A stretch of 64,000 nucleotides of DNA from Chitinophagaceae bacterium (GCA_020403455.1 JADBXP010000009.1:1-64000); one strand, 5' to 3'. Shown: positions 23,568-31,710, counted from the stretch's first letter. Notes: a model not told the origin generated them from the sequence alone. Translations and numbers: made by a program.

Positions 23568-24803
23568 ATGAAAAAAAAGGTATTGTTGGGTTTTCTGGCC
23601 GGAATTTGTATGCTGCAGGCAGCAGGACAAAACTTCAGAGTAGGAACTGCTCAGGAAACAATTAACCCCAATGCAGACAGTCTTTTCTTTGCCGGTGGTA
23701 AAAACAATAGAAAATTCATTGATGTTGCTGATAACCTATATGTAAAAGCCGTAGTTATCAGCAATGCACAAACCAGCATAGCCATTCTGACCGTTGATTG
23801 TATCGGATTGATGTATCCGCAATTACTGGAAATTCGGGAAAGAGTAGCCAAATCCATTCCGGCCTTCCCGGTACAACAAATCATTCTCTCTTCCACCCAC
23901 ACCCACTCTGGTCCTGATGTGGTAGGCATTTGGGGGCAAGACATCATGCACTCCGGTTTGAATGAAGCACACATGAACAAAATCGTAAACCAGGCAGCCC
24001 TCGCATTGCAAAAAGCCTGGAACAACCGCAAATCGGGCATCGCCCGCTATGCGGTGGGAAGTTTCGGTGAGGACTGGGTGAAAAATATTTCAGAACCCGG
24101 TTTGCTCGACAGATCTGTGACCATTCTTCAATTCAAAGACGCCCTCAATAAAAATATTGCGACCCTCGTGAATTTCGCCTGCCACCCTACCATTCTGGAT
24201 GATGTGGCGCGTGGTGCCAGCTCAGACTATGTGGGTGGCTTCTATCGCTTTCTTGATTCTGCACAGGGAGGCACCAATCTGTTTTTGCAAGGAGCCATCG
24301 GAGGATGGGTTCAGCCCGAGGATGTTCCGAAAACCTATGAGCAAGCCATGCGCATCGGAGAAAAATTGGGCACTTACGTAATGAAGCGCTTACAACAACC
24401 ACAAACACTCAACAACAGTCAAATTGTTTATCGCCGGCAGAAAGTGAAATTCCCACTACAAAATCAGGGGTTCCGGCAACTCTCGCAAATGGGAGTGATC
24501 AAAAGAGTATTCAGCGATTCTGTAGATTCCGAAATCGCTTATGCATCGATTGGAAATCTCTCACTGGCTACCCACCCCGGAGAAACCTCCCCGGCATTGA
24601 GCTATACCACACGTTCATTGATGAAAAACAATGGGCCTAAAATGGTACTGGGCCTCTCCATGGATGCATTGGGATACATTCTGAAGCCCGGCTATTTTGA
24701 AGAAGGCAATAAAATACCCCATAGCAACTACCTGACAAGTATGAGTATTGGTCCGCAAACCATGGACATCATTACTGAAACATTGAAATCACTGATCAAA
24801 TAA
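23568..24803 (+). CDS. Neutral/alkaline ceramidase-like protein
   Basis: A 411-residue secreted protein with a signal peptide (LLGFLAGICMLQAAGQ, to about residue 21). It resembles the N-terminal catalytic domain of neutral ceramidases: RVGTAQETINP near the start, SSTHTHSGPDVVG (zinc-binding His residues, about 108-120), and NFACHPTILDD near 205. Full-length ceramidases of about 650 residues have a C-terminal Ig-like domain that is absent here. It may hydrolyse an amide in a sphingolipid or related lipid. A good Shine-Dalgarno-like AAGGAGAG precedes the ATG, unusual in this window. The PhyH oxygenase follows after 7 bp. Confidence 0.78.
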   Translation: MKKKVLLGFLAGICMLQAAGQNFRVGTAQETINPNADSLFFAGGKNNRKFIDVADNLYVKAVVISNAQTSIAILTVDCIGLMYPQLLEIRERVAKSIPAFPVQQIILSSTHTHSGPDVVGIWGQDIMHSGLNEAHMNKIVNQAALALQKAWNNRKSGIARYAVGSFGEDWVKNISEPGLLDRSVTILQFKDALNKNIATLVNFACHPTILDDVARGASSDYVGGFYRFLDSAQGGTNLFLQGAIGGWVQPEDVPKTYEQAMRIGEKLGTYVMKRLQQPQTLNNSQIVYRRQKVKFPLQNQGFRQLSQMGVIKRVFSDSVDSEIAYASIGNLSLATHPGETSPALSYTTRSLMKNNGPKMVLGLSMDALGYILKPGYFEEGNKIPHSNYLTSMSIGPQTMDIITETLKSLIK

Positions 24804-24810
24804 GTTCAGC

Positions 24811-25788
24811 ATGGAAAACAAATCAATGGTGCCTACCATGGCGCAACAGAATGAACATCTGGATATTCCGGGTAACCCATCCACAGCCAAAAGCAGTCAC
24901 CTGCAACTCAACGATCGCAGCAACGGCAAACCACTGCGGGTATTGAGTGAGGAGGACTGGACATTCTGGAAGCACAATGGATACATTGTCATCAAACAGG
25001 CAGTGTCAAAAGAGCAAGCCGCAACAACAGCTGCATTTCTTTGGGAGTTCGAAGAAAAAAATCCTGATGATCCTACTACCTGGTATACCGCGCCACGTGC
25101 TGAAATGAAAATGAAAGAGCTGGAAAATACCGGAATGGTAGAAGTATATAATCACCAGCAACTTTGGAACAACCGACAAGCGCAACGCATCTATGACGCT
25201 TTTGTTGATATCTGGGGTTCAGAAAAATTATGGGTGAGCATTGATCGCGCCAACCTCAACTTTCCCATTCGGCCCGGTTTCGAATACAAGGGCTTTATTC
25301 ATTGGGATTATGATCCCGATACCAATCCGGTAAATGTACAAGGCGTCTTGGCCCTGGCCGATCAGACAGATGAAAACATGGGGGGATTCCAATGCGTACC
25401 CGAACTCTTCCGCAATTACCACAGTTGGAAACTTACCCAACCTGAGGACAGGAATCATTTTATGCCTGATATTACCGGTTTAGAATTGGTGAAAGTTCCC
25501 CTAGAAGCGGGCGATCTGCTCATCTTTAATAGCCTCGAACCCCATGGCATAAGACCCAATCTTAGTAAAGACAAAGTTCGCATTGCTCAATATATATCCA
25601 TGATGCCGGCAGAAGAAGACAATGAACCATTGCGTAAGTGGAGGATCAATTCATGGCGTGACCGCATTGCCCCCGAAGGGTATGCCTTCCCGGGAGACCC
25701 CCGCAATTGGGAAAAAACCCGCTACCAAACTGCCGAATTGAATGAATTAGGTAAAAAATTGTTAGGACTTACCGCCTGGGATGAATAG
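24811..25788 (+). CDS. Phytanoyl-CoA dioxygenase (PhyH) family protein
   Basis: A 325-residue Fe(II)/2-oxoglutarate oxygenase. The iron triad is readable as His164 and Asp166 in FIHWDYDPD and a His in LEPHGIRPN near 244, with an Arg nearby for 2-oxoglutarate. PhyH proteins hydroxylate very diverse small molecules, so the substrate is not predictable. The start codon lies 7 bp after the ceramidase-like gene, implying cotranscription and perhaps a shared lipid substrate, which is inference. The protein has no signal peptide and should act in the cytosol. Confidence 0.82.
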   Translation: MENKSMVPTMAQQNEHLDIPGNPSTAKSSHLQLNDRSNGKPLRVLSEEDWTFWKHNGYIVIKQAVSKEQAATTAAFLWEFEEKNPDDPTTWYTAPRAEMKMKELENTGMVEVYNHQQLWNNRQAQRIYDAFVDIWGSEKLWVSIDRANLNFPIRPGFEYKGFIHWDYDPDTNPVNVQGVLALADQTDENMGGFQCVPELFRNYHSWKLTQPEDRNHFMPDITGLELVKVPLEAGDLLIFNSLEPHGIRPNLSKDKVRIAQYISMMPAEEDNEPLRKWRINSWRDRIAPEGYAFPGDPRNWEKTRYQTAELNELGKKLLGLTAWDE

Positions 25789-25831
25789 TGGAGAGAGCTA
25801 TGTATCTTTAAAATTCATTCCTTATCCTCCT

Positions 25832-26704
25832 ATGAAATATTTCATTCCCGTTTTGGTCGGTTGCCTGTTATCCGGCTCCGCCATTGCACAAAACGATAGC
25901 CTGGTAGGTAAAGTATATTTTTACTTAGATCAACAAAAGCTCAGTCATGATGCTGCCAATTACCTCCGTACGTTAGGAAATCAACTAGAACAATACAGCA
26001 GCATCCGATTAACCGGTAGAGCAGATGAAAGAGGAGGTTTGGCATACAATGACACCTTATCGGCACGACGCATCAAAAGCGTAGCAAATTATTTACATGC
26101 AATGGGTATTCCAACTGATCGGATTACCTCAAAAGCGGCGCTGGGCAAACGAAGTCCGTTGGCAACTGAAGAATCCAATCTTTCCAAAAGAAGATACCTG
26201 AATCGGGTAGTAGAAATTTGGGGAACCACGGTCAGAAATGGTAATGAGCCATCAACTACTATCCAACGAGCCTCCGACCCACCTGCTGTCCCTGTAACCA
26301 CGGCAGTCAATATTCAGGAGCAAATCAAAGAGGGCAAATCGAATATCGTTCTCAACAACCTGAATTTCGAAGGCGGGCGACATGTTCTGCTGCCTTCCTC
26401 ACAACCCACCCTTCAGGCGATAGTAGAAGTAATGAAAAATAATCCCCAACTGGAAGTTGAAATCAGGGGACATATCTGTTGCTCTGCAGTGAATGAAGAC
26501 GGACTAGACATTGATACTGGAGAACGTGTACTCTCGCGCAATCGCGCCCGGGAGATTTATCAATACCTCATCAACAACGGTATTGCTGCTAATCGCCTTT
26601 CTTATCGGGGCATGGGGGGAAGCCAAAAAATCATAGCCGAGGAATCCTCGGAAGAAGACCGGACAACCAACCGGCGGGTAGAATTTATCATTATAAAGCG
26701 CTGA
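25832..26704 (+). CDS. OmpA-family protein with two tandem OmpA-like domains
   Basis: A 290-residue exported protein with a signal peptide (VLVGCLLSGSAIAQ). Two peptidoglycan-binding OmpA-like domains follow: domain 1 about 28-125 (YFYLDQQKLSHDAANYL, then LTGRADERGG and RRYLNRVVEIWG) and domain 2 about 175-288 (LNFEGGRHVLLPSSQPTL, EIRGHICCSA, NRAREIYQYLINNGI, TNRRVEFII). There is no beta-barrel or linker for one, so it is probably a periplasmic cell-wall-binding protein. I start at the ATG at 25832 because it gives a proper signal peptide; the upstream ATG overlaps the PhyH gene. Confidence 0.85.
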   Translation: MKYFIPVLVGCLLSGSAIAQNDSLVGKVYFYLDQQKLSHDAANYLRTLGNQLEQYSSIRLTGRADERGGLAYNDTLSARRIKSVANYLHAMGIPTDRITSKAALGKRSPLATEESNLSKRRYLNRVVEIWGTTVRNGNEPSTTIQRASDPPAVPVTTAVNIQEQIKEGKSNIVLNNLNFEGGRHVLLPSSQPTLQAIVEVMKNNPQLEVEIRGHICCSAVNEDGLDIDTGERVLSRNRAREIYQYLINNGIAANRLSYRGMGGSQKIIAEESSEEDRTTNRRVEFIIIKR

Positions 26705-26761
26705 TAATTAGCTTTTTGCTATTTTTTGCCGTTTTTACTGAAAAAATTTCCCTTCCCAAAA

Positions 26762-26806
26762 CAACATTTTGTTTAATCTTTTGTTATAAAATATTAAACA
26801 ATGTTG
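26762..26806. repeat. Inverted repeat directly before a small ORF
   Basis: Left arm CAACATT-TTGTTTAAT (26762-26777) pairs with right arm ATTAAACAATGTTG (26793-26806), apart from a two-base bulge. The right arm ends one base before the ATG at 26808. It could be an RNA hairpin that controls initiation or a DNA operator. Confidence 0.5.
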
Positions 26807-26807
26807 C

Positions 26808-27017
26808 ATGTCTTTTAAAAACTTGCTAAAACGAGAAACCAGAGCAGCCAATAGGCCTGCAATGGCATCTTTTTTGCAAGAATCTACAGTAAGGAATGCA
26901 GCAAATCCCGTTAAACAAAAAAATAAAAATTTACATATGTCTAACCAAAAAAATATGTCGGTTCCCAACCACATTTTCAGCTGGGAATACAACATGAACG
27001 AGCTGGAATTCGAATAA
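26808..27017 (+). CDS. Small hypothetical protein (69 aa)
   Basis: A 69-residue basic protein with no recognised family. It has no signal peptide or membrane segment, is rich in Lys, Arg and Asn, and ends in an acidic-aromatic tail (SWEYNMNELEFE). It is preceded by an inverted repeat touching the start codon and followed 28 bp later by a clear intrinsic terminator, so it looks like a complete one-gene unit and not a random ORF. A shorter version could start at the internal ATG at 26937. It may be a regulatory or ribosome-associated small protein, but nothing in the sequence decides this. Confidence 0.5.
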   Translation: MSFKNLLKRETRAANRPAMASFLQESTVRNAANPVKQKNKNLHMSNQKNMSVPNHIFSWEYNMNELEFE

Positions 27018-27045
27018 TGAACTCCCTGCTTGCTAAAAATTATTT

Positions 27046-27073
27046 AAGTCACTGAAACAGTGACTTTTTTTAT
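27046..27073 (+). terminator. Intrinsic terminator
   Basis: AAGTCACTG and CAGTGACTT form a perfect 9-bp stem with a 3-nt loop, ending in a run of T residues. It lies 28 bp after the small-protein stop and would end that transcript. The reverse strand has an A-rich flank, so it might also work weakly for the convergent rhodanese gene. Confidence 0.85.
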
Positions 27074-27127
27074 GTCTTCAAAGTCAGACTTCATACCTGA
27101 TTCATTGTCATTCCATCTGCAGCTCAA

Positions 27128-27415
27128 CTACGGCTCAAAAAAATGTATCAGCTGAGATAATCCCCCGCCATTGATAGCCCCTTCGATGCCATGCTGTTGT
27201 AAAAATTCAACTGCCAATCCGCTGCGAAAACCGCTGTGACAATACATGATGATAGGCCGGGGCAACTCATGAATGAGTGAAAGATTGAGTTGCAACGCAT
27301 CGACCGGAATATGAATGGCGCCGGGAAGATGAGCGGCCGTAAACTCTTGATTAGATCTTACATCAACCAATGAGTATCTGCCTTCTTTCAAGATTTGAGC
27401 TACTGTTTGCTGCAT
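27128..27415 (-). CDS. Rhodanese-like domain protein
   Basis: A 95-residue single-domain rhodanese, which transfers sulfane sulfur through a persulfide. The active-site loop is YCHSGFRS with Cys59, and the upstream VDVRSNQEFTAAHLPGAIHIP is the typical N-terminal signature. It has no signal peptide. The Crp/Fnr regulator gene ends 74 bp upstream in the same direction, and the thioredoxin operon is beyond it, so this may be part of a thiol/redox regulon; that is inference. Confidence 0.9.
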   Translation of the reverse strand: MQQTVAQILKEGRYSLVDVRSNQEFTAAHLPGAIHIPVDALQLNLSLIHELPRPIIMYCHSGFRSGLAVEFLQQHGIEGAINGGGLSQLIHFFEP

Positions 27416-27489
27416 CAGCTTGTATTTCCATTTAGACGTATGACTTATAAAAACATCCCCTTTACCTCATTTTTTCTTCATCTTTTTCT

Positions 27490-28125
27490 TCACCCTTTTC
27501 TTCCTACCCATTCGATAGATTGCCGGTGCAACAATATCAATCCATCGTGCTCCATCTTTTTTAAAAGCCGGCTGATCACTTCCCTCGATGTATTTAAATC
27601 TGCTGCAATCTCCTGGTGAGTTAGTTTTATATGTGTGCCCCAGCGACCTACCTGCCGCAATAAATACTGCTCCAGGCGCTCATCCATTTTTTTAAAGGCA
27701 ATGCTATGTATCGTTTGTAACAATTCCTCGTAGCGAGACCGGTATGTGCGGATAACAAAATAATGCCAACTTTTATATTTCCGCAACCACTCATCTACCT
27801 TGGAAAGGGGAATTGCCAGATATGCAATGTCAGTTACCGCTTTAGCTAAAACCTGGCTGGTTTCCTGGTGAAAATCACAGACAAGTGTTACGGCACAGGC
27901 TTCGCCCGGTTCGAGATAATACATGAAAAATTCTCCATCAGTAGCGTCTTCCCGATATAACTTAATCGTGCCACTTACTACGAGCATGGAAGACCTAATA
28001 TTTTGACCAGGCTTTAAAAGAGTGGTTCCGGCAGTAGCAGTATGAAAATTTGCTGCTTCCAACACCTCTTCATACAAACCTTCTTCCCAATCGGGAAACA
28101 AGTTCTTTAATTCTTTTAATTCCAT
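27490..28125 (-). CDS. Crp/Fnr family transcriptional regulator
   Basis: A 211-residue regulator with an N-terminal cyclic-nucleotide-binding-like barrel (about 25-115: AGTTLLKPGQNIRSSMLVVSGTIKLYRE, then YYLEPGEACAV) and a C-terminal winged helix (EIAADLNTSREVISRLLKKMEHDGLI). There is no Cys cluster for an FNR-type iron-sulfur centre at the N-terminus, so the signal is unknown. The start is the ATG at 28125, downstream of a promoter-like sequence. It is divergent from the small membrane protein/thioredoxin pair, and a shared palindrome lies between, a layout typical of a regulator and its target. Confidence 0.88.
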   Translation of the reverse strand: MELKELKNLFPDWEEGLYEEVLEAANFHTATAGTTLLKPGQNIRSSMLVVSGTIKLYREDATDGEFFMYYLEPGEACAVTLVCDFHQETSQVLAKAVTDIAYLAIPLSKVDEWLRKYKSWHYFVIRTYRSRYEELLQTIHSIAFKKMDERLEQYLLRQVGRWGTHIKLTHQEIAADLNTSREVISRLLKKMEHDGLILLHRQSIEWVGRKG

Positions 28126-28131
28126 AGATTG

Positions 28132-28165
28132 TAAAGTTAGTCCTAAGAATCTAATCTGTAACAAA
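28132..28165 (-). promoter_or_regulatory. Candidate promoter for the Crp/Fnr gene
   Basis: On the minus strand a TTTG (28165-28162) is followed after 22 bp by TAACTTTA (28139-28132), one mismatch from TAnnTTTG. The ATG lies 6 bp further, so the leader would be very short. Confidence 0.45.
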
Positions 28166-28185
28166 TGTCACCGGCGAAGGTGATA
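28166..28185. promoter_or_regulatory. Candidate Crp/Fnr operator
   Basis: TGTCACC (28166-28172) and GGTGATA (28179-28185) form a palindrome with one mismatch around a 6-bp spacer, the size and symmetry of a Crp/Fnr binding site. It sits between the divergent regulator and the small membrane protein genes, directly upstream of the regulator's -33 box. Confidence 0.45.
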
Positions 28186-28193
28186 AACGCTTG

Positions 28194-28201
28194 TACCTTT
28201 G
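28194..28201 (+). promoter_or_regulatory. Candidate -7 element (TACCTTTG) abutting a start codon
   Basis: TACCTTTG ends 4 bp before the ATG at 28206, so the mRNA would be essentially leaderless. No -33 TTG is present at normal spacing; the palindrome at 28166-28185 lies where an activator could substitute. Confidence 0.45.
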
Positions 28202-28205
28202 TGGT

Positions 28206-28448
28206 ATGATGAAGTATGTGAAACAAATTGCCCTGCGAACAGACTGGGTGTTATTGCTGCGGTTGGCGCTGAGTAGTGTATTTATTATTGAAGGTTATCG
28301 CAAACAGGCAAATACAGATTTGAGCATTGGCATTGCTTTGGCCATTTACTCAATATTGGCAGCTCGTTTTAAATGGGGCTGTGGATATGGAAGTTGCTCT
28401 GTTCCCCGAAAGGCCACCTTTCCCGAAAAAAATGAAAACCCAATTTGA
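28206..28448 (+). CDS. Small membrane protein with Cys-rich tail, thioredoxin operon
   Basis: An 80-residue protein (79 from the second ATG at 28209). Two hydrophobic stretches (VLLLRLALSSVFIIEGY and LSIGIALAIYSILAARF) suggest two membrane-spanning helices, followed by a cytosolic or periplasmic Cys pair (WGCGYGSCSVP) near residues 58-63. It may be related to small YgaP-like membrane proteins, but I do not recognise the family with confidence. The gene ends 8 bp before a thioredoxin, and it is divergent from a Crp/Fnr regulator. A role in membrane thiol chemistry is plausible. Confidence 0.65.
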   Translation: MMKYVKQIALRTDWVLLLRLALSSVFIIEGYRKQANTDLSIGIALAIYSILAARFKWGCGYGSCSVPRKATFPEKNENPI

Positions 28449-28456
28449 TTAATTAC

Positions 28457-28762
28457 ATGTCAGAAAAAGAAACTTTCCGCAGTATCATTCAAAGTGAAAA
28501 ACCTGTTTTGGTTGATTTCACAGCTACCTGGTGTGGCCCTTGTAAAATGTTATCGCCCATTTTAGAACAGCTGCACGAACGAATGGGAGAATCTGTCCGC
28601 ATCATTAAAATTGATGTAGATAAAAATCCTGCATTGGCATCTGAGTTACAAATCAGCGGTGTGCCCACTCTTATCTTGTATAAACAAGGAAAACAACTTT
28701 GGAGGCAGAGTGGAGTTGTTCCGCTATCTACATTGCAACAAACGATTCAATCGCATCTGTAA
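28457..28762 (+). CDS. trxA: Thioredoxin
   Basis: A 101-residue thioredoxin with the active site TWCGPCK (Cys26, Cys29) and the cis-proline motif GVPTLILY. It has no signal peptide, so it is a cytosolic disulfide reductant. The start is the ATG at 28457, 8 bp after the membrane protein stop. It could be the donor for the thioredoxin-type ArsC at 15.8 kb, though a genome normally has several thioredoxins. Confidence 0.92.
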   Translation: MSEKETFRSIIQSEKPVLVDFTATWCGPCKMLSPILEQLHERMGESVRIIKIDVDKNPALASELQISGVPTLILYKQGKQLWRQSGVVPLSTLQQTIQSHL

Positions 28763-28782
28763 ATTCGGCCAATCGAGTAATT

Positions 28783-29745
28783 CTACGTATTTACTACCAG
28801 CCAATAATAAAGTGGCATCCCGATGGTAACATTGAACGGGAAAGTAACAGCTAGTGCCATGGGAACATACAATCCGGCATTGGCTTTGGGTGCAGCAATC
28901 TTCATGGCAGCAGGTACAGCAATATACGAGGCACTGGCAGCGAGAATAGCCAACATAAACCTATCACCTACCTGTGGGGTAACCCAGTGACTAATCCAGG
29001 CCGTTACGCAACCGTTGATTAGCGGTAATAAAATTGCGTAAAACACCGGGGACCAACCATTTTTTAGAAATGTATTCAACCTACGGCCACTGGTAATGCC
29101 CATATCGAGTAGGAAAATAGCCAGAAAGCCCTTGAAGATATCGGTGGTAAACGGTTTAATCCCCTCCGCCTGTTTCGCATTGGCCAACCAGCCAATCAGC
29201 AAACTTCCCATGATCATCACAACACTACCATTGGTCAACGCATGGTGCAAGGCGCCTTTTGTATTTCCTTTCCGGTCTTCAGCAGGTCGGTAACGGGACA
29301 TCAAAAACAAAGCACCCACAATCGCCGGCGACTCCATGAGTGCCATTACAGCTACCATGTGTCCGCTTGATTGCTGCCGTAACATTTCCAAATAACTAAC
29401 CGCCGTTACAAAAGTAACGGCACTAACCGAACCATAGGTCGCAGCAATTGCTGCGGAATCATACACAGAAAAACTTCTCCTTAGAATAAAATAGGCGTAT
29501 ACCGGTATCAGAAAAGATAACAGCAACCCCAACGCTATGCTCTTCCAAACTTCAGCAGTAAATGTCTCATGTGCCAGTTCTTGTCCGCCTTTGAAACCGA
29601 TTGAAAACAATAAATACAGAGCAATGAACCTGGAAGTATTGGCAGGAATTTCTAAATCACTCTTGATGTTAACTGAAAATATGCCCAATAAAAAAAACAG
29701 CAGGGCCGGATTGGAAAGATTATCTGTTAACAATTGAGTGTTCAT
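28783..29745 (-). CDS. Sodium-dependent bicarbonate transporter family permease (SbtA-like)
   Basis: A 320-residue polytopic membrane protein of the SbtA/DUF897 family, with about ten hydrophobic segments. Characteristic stretches are YLLFSIGFKGGQEL near 50, SVSAVTFVTAVSYLE near 105-120, and SASYIAVPAAMKIAAPKANAGLYVPMALAVTFPFNV toward the C-terminus. Cyanobacterial SbtA imports bicarbonate with sodium; the transported anion in Bacteroidota is not established. No SbtB-like PII partner is adjacent. The gene is the last of the leftward D-amino-acid operon, 24 bp after tsaC. Confidence 0.83.
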   Translation of the reverse strand: MNTQLLTDNLSNPALLFFLLGIFSVNIKSDLEIPANTSRFIALYLLFSIGFKGGQELAHETFTAEVWKSIALGLLLSFLIPVYAYFILRRSFSVYDSAAIAATYGSVSAVTFVTAVSYLEMLRQQSSGHMVAVMALMESPAIVGALFLMSRYRPAEDRKGNTKGALHHALTNGSVVMIMGSLLIGWLANAKQAEGIKPFTTDIFKGFLAIFLLDMGITSGRRLNTFLKNGWSPVFYAILLPLINGCVTAWISHWVTPQVGDRFMLAILAASASYIAVPAAMKIAAPKANAGLYVPMALAVTFPFNVTIGMPLYYWLVVNT

Positions 29746-29769
29746 TCCGGAGATATTATTTACAAGGTA

Positions 29770-30732
29770 CTACAATTGTACTGATTCGGCCCCACGCCTT
29801 AATTTATCATTGATGGCCTGGCCTACTTCGTCCTCCGGTAACCATTCAGCAACAATTACATCCGGCTTAATTTGATCCAGCTGGTGCAATAGTTCGTATA
29901 AACGGTGAGCAGCTTCTTCCAAATTTCCATCGGGTGACAACAGCTGCTGAGCTATAACAGCCGGGTGACTGATTGGACTCCTAAAACCCAATACCGCAAC
30001 CCGGACTGATTTCAACAAATCAAGCGTATCCATCATTCGATTGGTAACTATCATCGGTGTTTGCGGCGCATAATGTCGCAACTGCATGCCCGGTGCCTTG
30101 GGCATCTCACTGTTTTCACTCCCTGCAAATCTTACCTCTCTTCCCAGTATCTTCTCAATTTGTCCGCGGGTAATGCAACCGAGTCGATACATGACCGGCT
30201 CCCCGCCTTCAAATCCAATAATCGTAGATTCAAGTCCTGCACTGCATCTTCCCCCATCAATTATTTTTCCTTTTAATTCAGGCATCGCCAATTCTACCAT
30301 TGCTGCACTCGTTGCGCTGAGTCCCATATACCTATTCGCGCTCGGAGCAGCCAATGGAGAACCCAATTCTCTGATCAATTGAAGAGTGATTGGATGATTG
30401 GGAATGCGCAGGGCTACAGTCGATTGGCCACCTCTGATTATTGGTGAAATATTGCCTGCGGCAGGAAGTACAAAACTAATCGGACCCGGACAAAATTTTT
30501 CCGCCAGCACCCAAACTTCCTCCGGTACCGAGGTCGCATACAGCTTGAAATCTGCCGGATCTGCCAGATGCACGATCAACGGATTGCTGAGTGGTCGCTG
30601 TTTGATTGCAAAAATTTTCTGCAGCGCTTTATCAGAATGTATCGATGCAGCCAATCCATACACAGTCTCCGTAGGTATAACAACGACATCGTCATTGCGC
30701 AGTAATTCAATATAGGGTGATAAATCCATCAT
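29770..30732 (-). CDS. tsaC: L-threonylcarbamoyladenylate synthase (Sua5/TsaC type)
   Basis: A 320-residue enzyme that makes threonylcarbamoyl-AMP for the t6A modification of tRNAs decoding ANN codons. The YrdC domain is at about 1-185, with IPTETVYGLAAS, KQRPLSNPLIVH and SANRYMGLSAT; a C-terminal Sua5-type domain (GMQLRHYAPQTPM onward) follows. I choose MMDLSPY (30732) because the longer ORF start lies inside DUF6671, and this start is 4 bp after that gene's stop. It sits in an operon with DUF6671 and the D-amino-acid genes, which is unusual for a tRNA-modification gene. Confidence 0.92.
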   Translation of the reverse strand: MMDLSPYIELLRNDDVVVIPTETVYGLAASIHSDKALQKIFAIKQRPLSNPLIVHLADPADFKLYATSVPEEVWVLAEKFCPGPISFVLPAAGNISPIIRGGQSTVALRIPNHPITLQLIRELGSPLAAPSANRYMGLSATSAAMVELAMPELKGKIIDGGRCSAGLESTIIGFEGGEPVMYRLGCITRGQIEKILGREVRFAGSENSEMPKAPGMQLRHYAPQTPMIVTNRMMDTLDLLKSVRVAVLGFRSPISHPAVIAQQLLSPDGNLEEAAHRLYELLHQLDQIKPDVIVAEWLPEDEVGQAINDKLRRGAESVQL

Positions 30733-30736
30733 CAGC

Positions 30737-31615
30737 TCAGGGGTTGCATTGATTACAAAATTGTGGATCTTCCTGTTGCTTCCCCTTTGGAAAATAATTT
30801 TCTTTTTCAAAACCACATTGTGCACAGGAACAAACTTCATACAAGACTCCGTCAGTTTGGCTTCCACACCAGCTACAAGGTAAACCTCTCTCTACCCTGG
30901 TAACAGAAAATCCATACCATCCACACTGTTCACAGATACTGCATAGCTTTTCTGCCAGCCTGGTGCCCAGCTGCAGCAAATGTCTTTGGCGGGCAGGATT
31001 GTTCATGGCTCGCATATCGGTTTCTATGAAACAATCTCCGTGCTGTTGTACCATTTCCCGCATCGCCTCTATCACTTCTGCCGTTTGCTCTAAATTCTTG
31101 ATAATTCTTGCCGGTTGATGCTGCGAAGATTTGACAATGACTTTTTGCCGAGGGAATCCAACCTGCTCTAAAAATGAAAGACAGGCTGTTTCCTCTGTGA
31201 GTCTTTCTCCTCTAAAACAAATATCCAGCGTTACATCTCTTACAATTATTTCCTTTTTCTCGGCGATGTCATAAAACAAAAGCCACTCTTCTCCTGCCGA
31301 CAATAAGCCAAATGCAGGGTGGGGACCAAAGGATCCCTCTGATGCCAATAAATATCCTTCAGAAAAATAAGCGGCGGCCAGCCGGCATTTTTCCCGGGCA
31401 CAGTCCAATGGCGCCATTGTTCGTTCAACCTCTCCACTGAATGTGCCCAACAAATCAGTGTCAATTTCGGTGAATGATTCAACTATCAATCCGGTAGCCG
31501 CCACTAAGGGTGGTGCTATGTAACGGTGTTTCTCATGACGCGAAACTATCTGCAACTTTTTTCCATTAAAAAAGGCAGGGTAATTTCTTTCGTGATATGA
31601 AGTGTAGGAAGACAT
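30737..31615 (-). CDS. DUF6671 family zinc-ribbon protein
   Basis: A 292-residue protein that I assign to DUF6671. The N-terminal and middle parts contain ATKHxK-like conserved stretches (IVSRHEKHRYIAPPL, then CREKCRLAAAYFSEGYLLASEGSFGPHP). The C-terminal 60 residues hold four CxxC knuckles (CSICEQCGW, CSWCG, CSCAQCGF, CNQC), which probably bind one or two zinc ions. Function is not established. I start at MSSYTSYHERNYP (31615), giving a 95-bp gap to the epimerase gene. It is 4 bp from tsaC and probably cotranscribed. Confidence 0.75.
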   Translation of the reverse strand: MSSYTSYHERNYPAFFNGKKLQIVSRHEKHRYIAPPLVAATGLIVESFTEIDTDLLGTFSGEVERTMAPLDCAREKCRLAAAYFSEGYLLASEGSFGPHPAFGLLSAGEEWLLFYDIAEKKEIIVRDVTLDICFRGERLTEETACLSFLEQVGFPRQKVIVKSSQHQPARIIKNLEQTAEVIEAMREMVQQHGDCFIETDMRAMNNPARQRHLLQLGTRLAEKLCSICEQCGWYGFSVTRVERGLPCSWCGSQTDGVLYEVCSCAQCGFEKENYFPKGKQQEDPQFCNQCNP

Positions 31616-31710
31616 TTCTTTTACCGGAATGTTGCAAAGGTAACCAGCTTCATCCAATAGGATGTCTGTATATCCTGATTCATTGCAGGAAAAGATACTC
31701 TCTCTGTATT

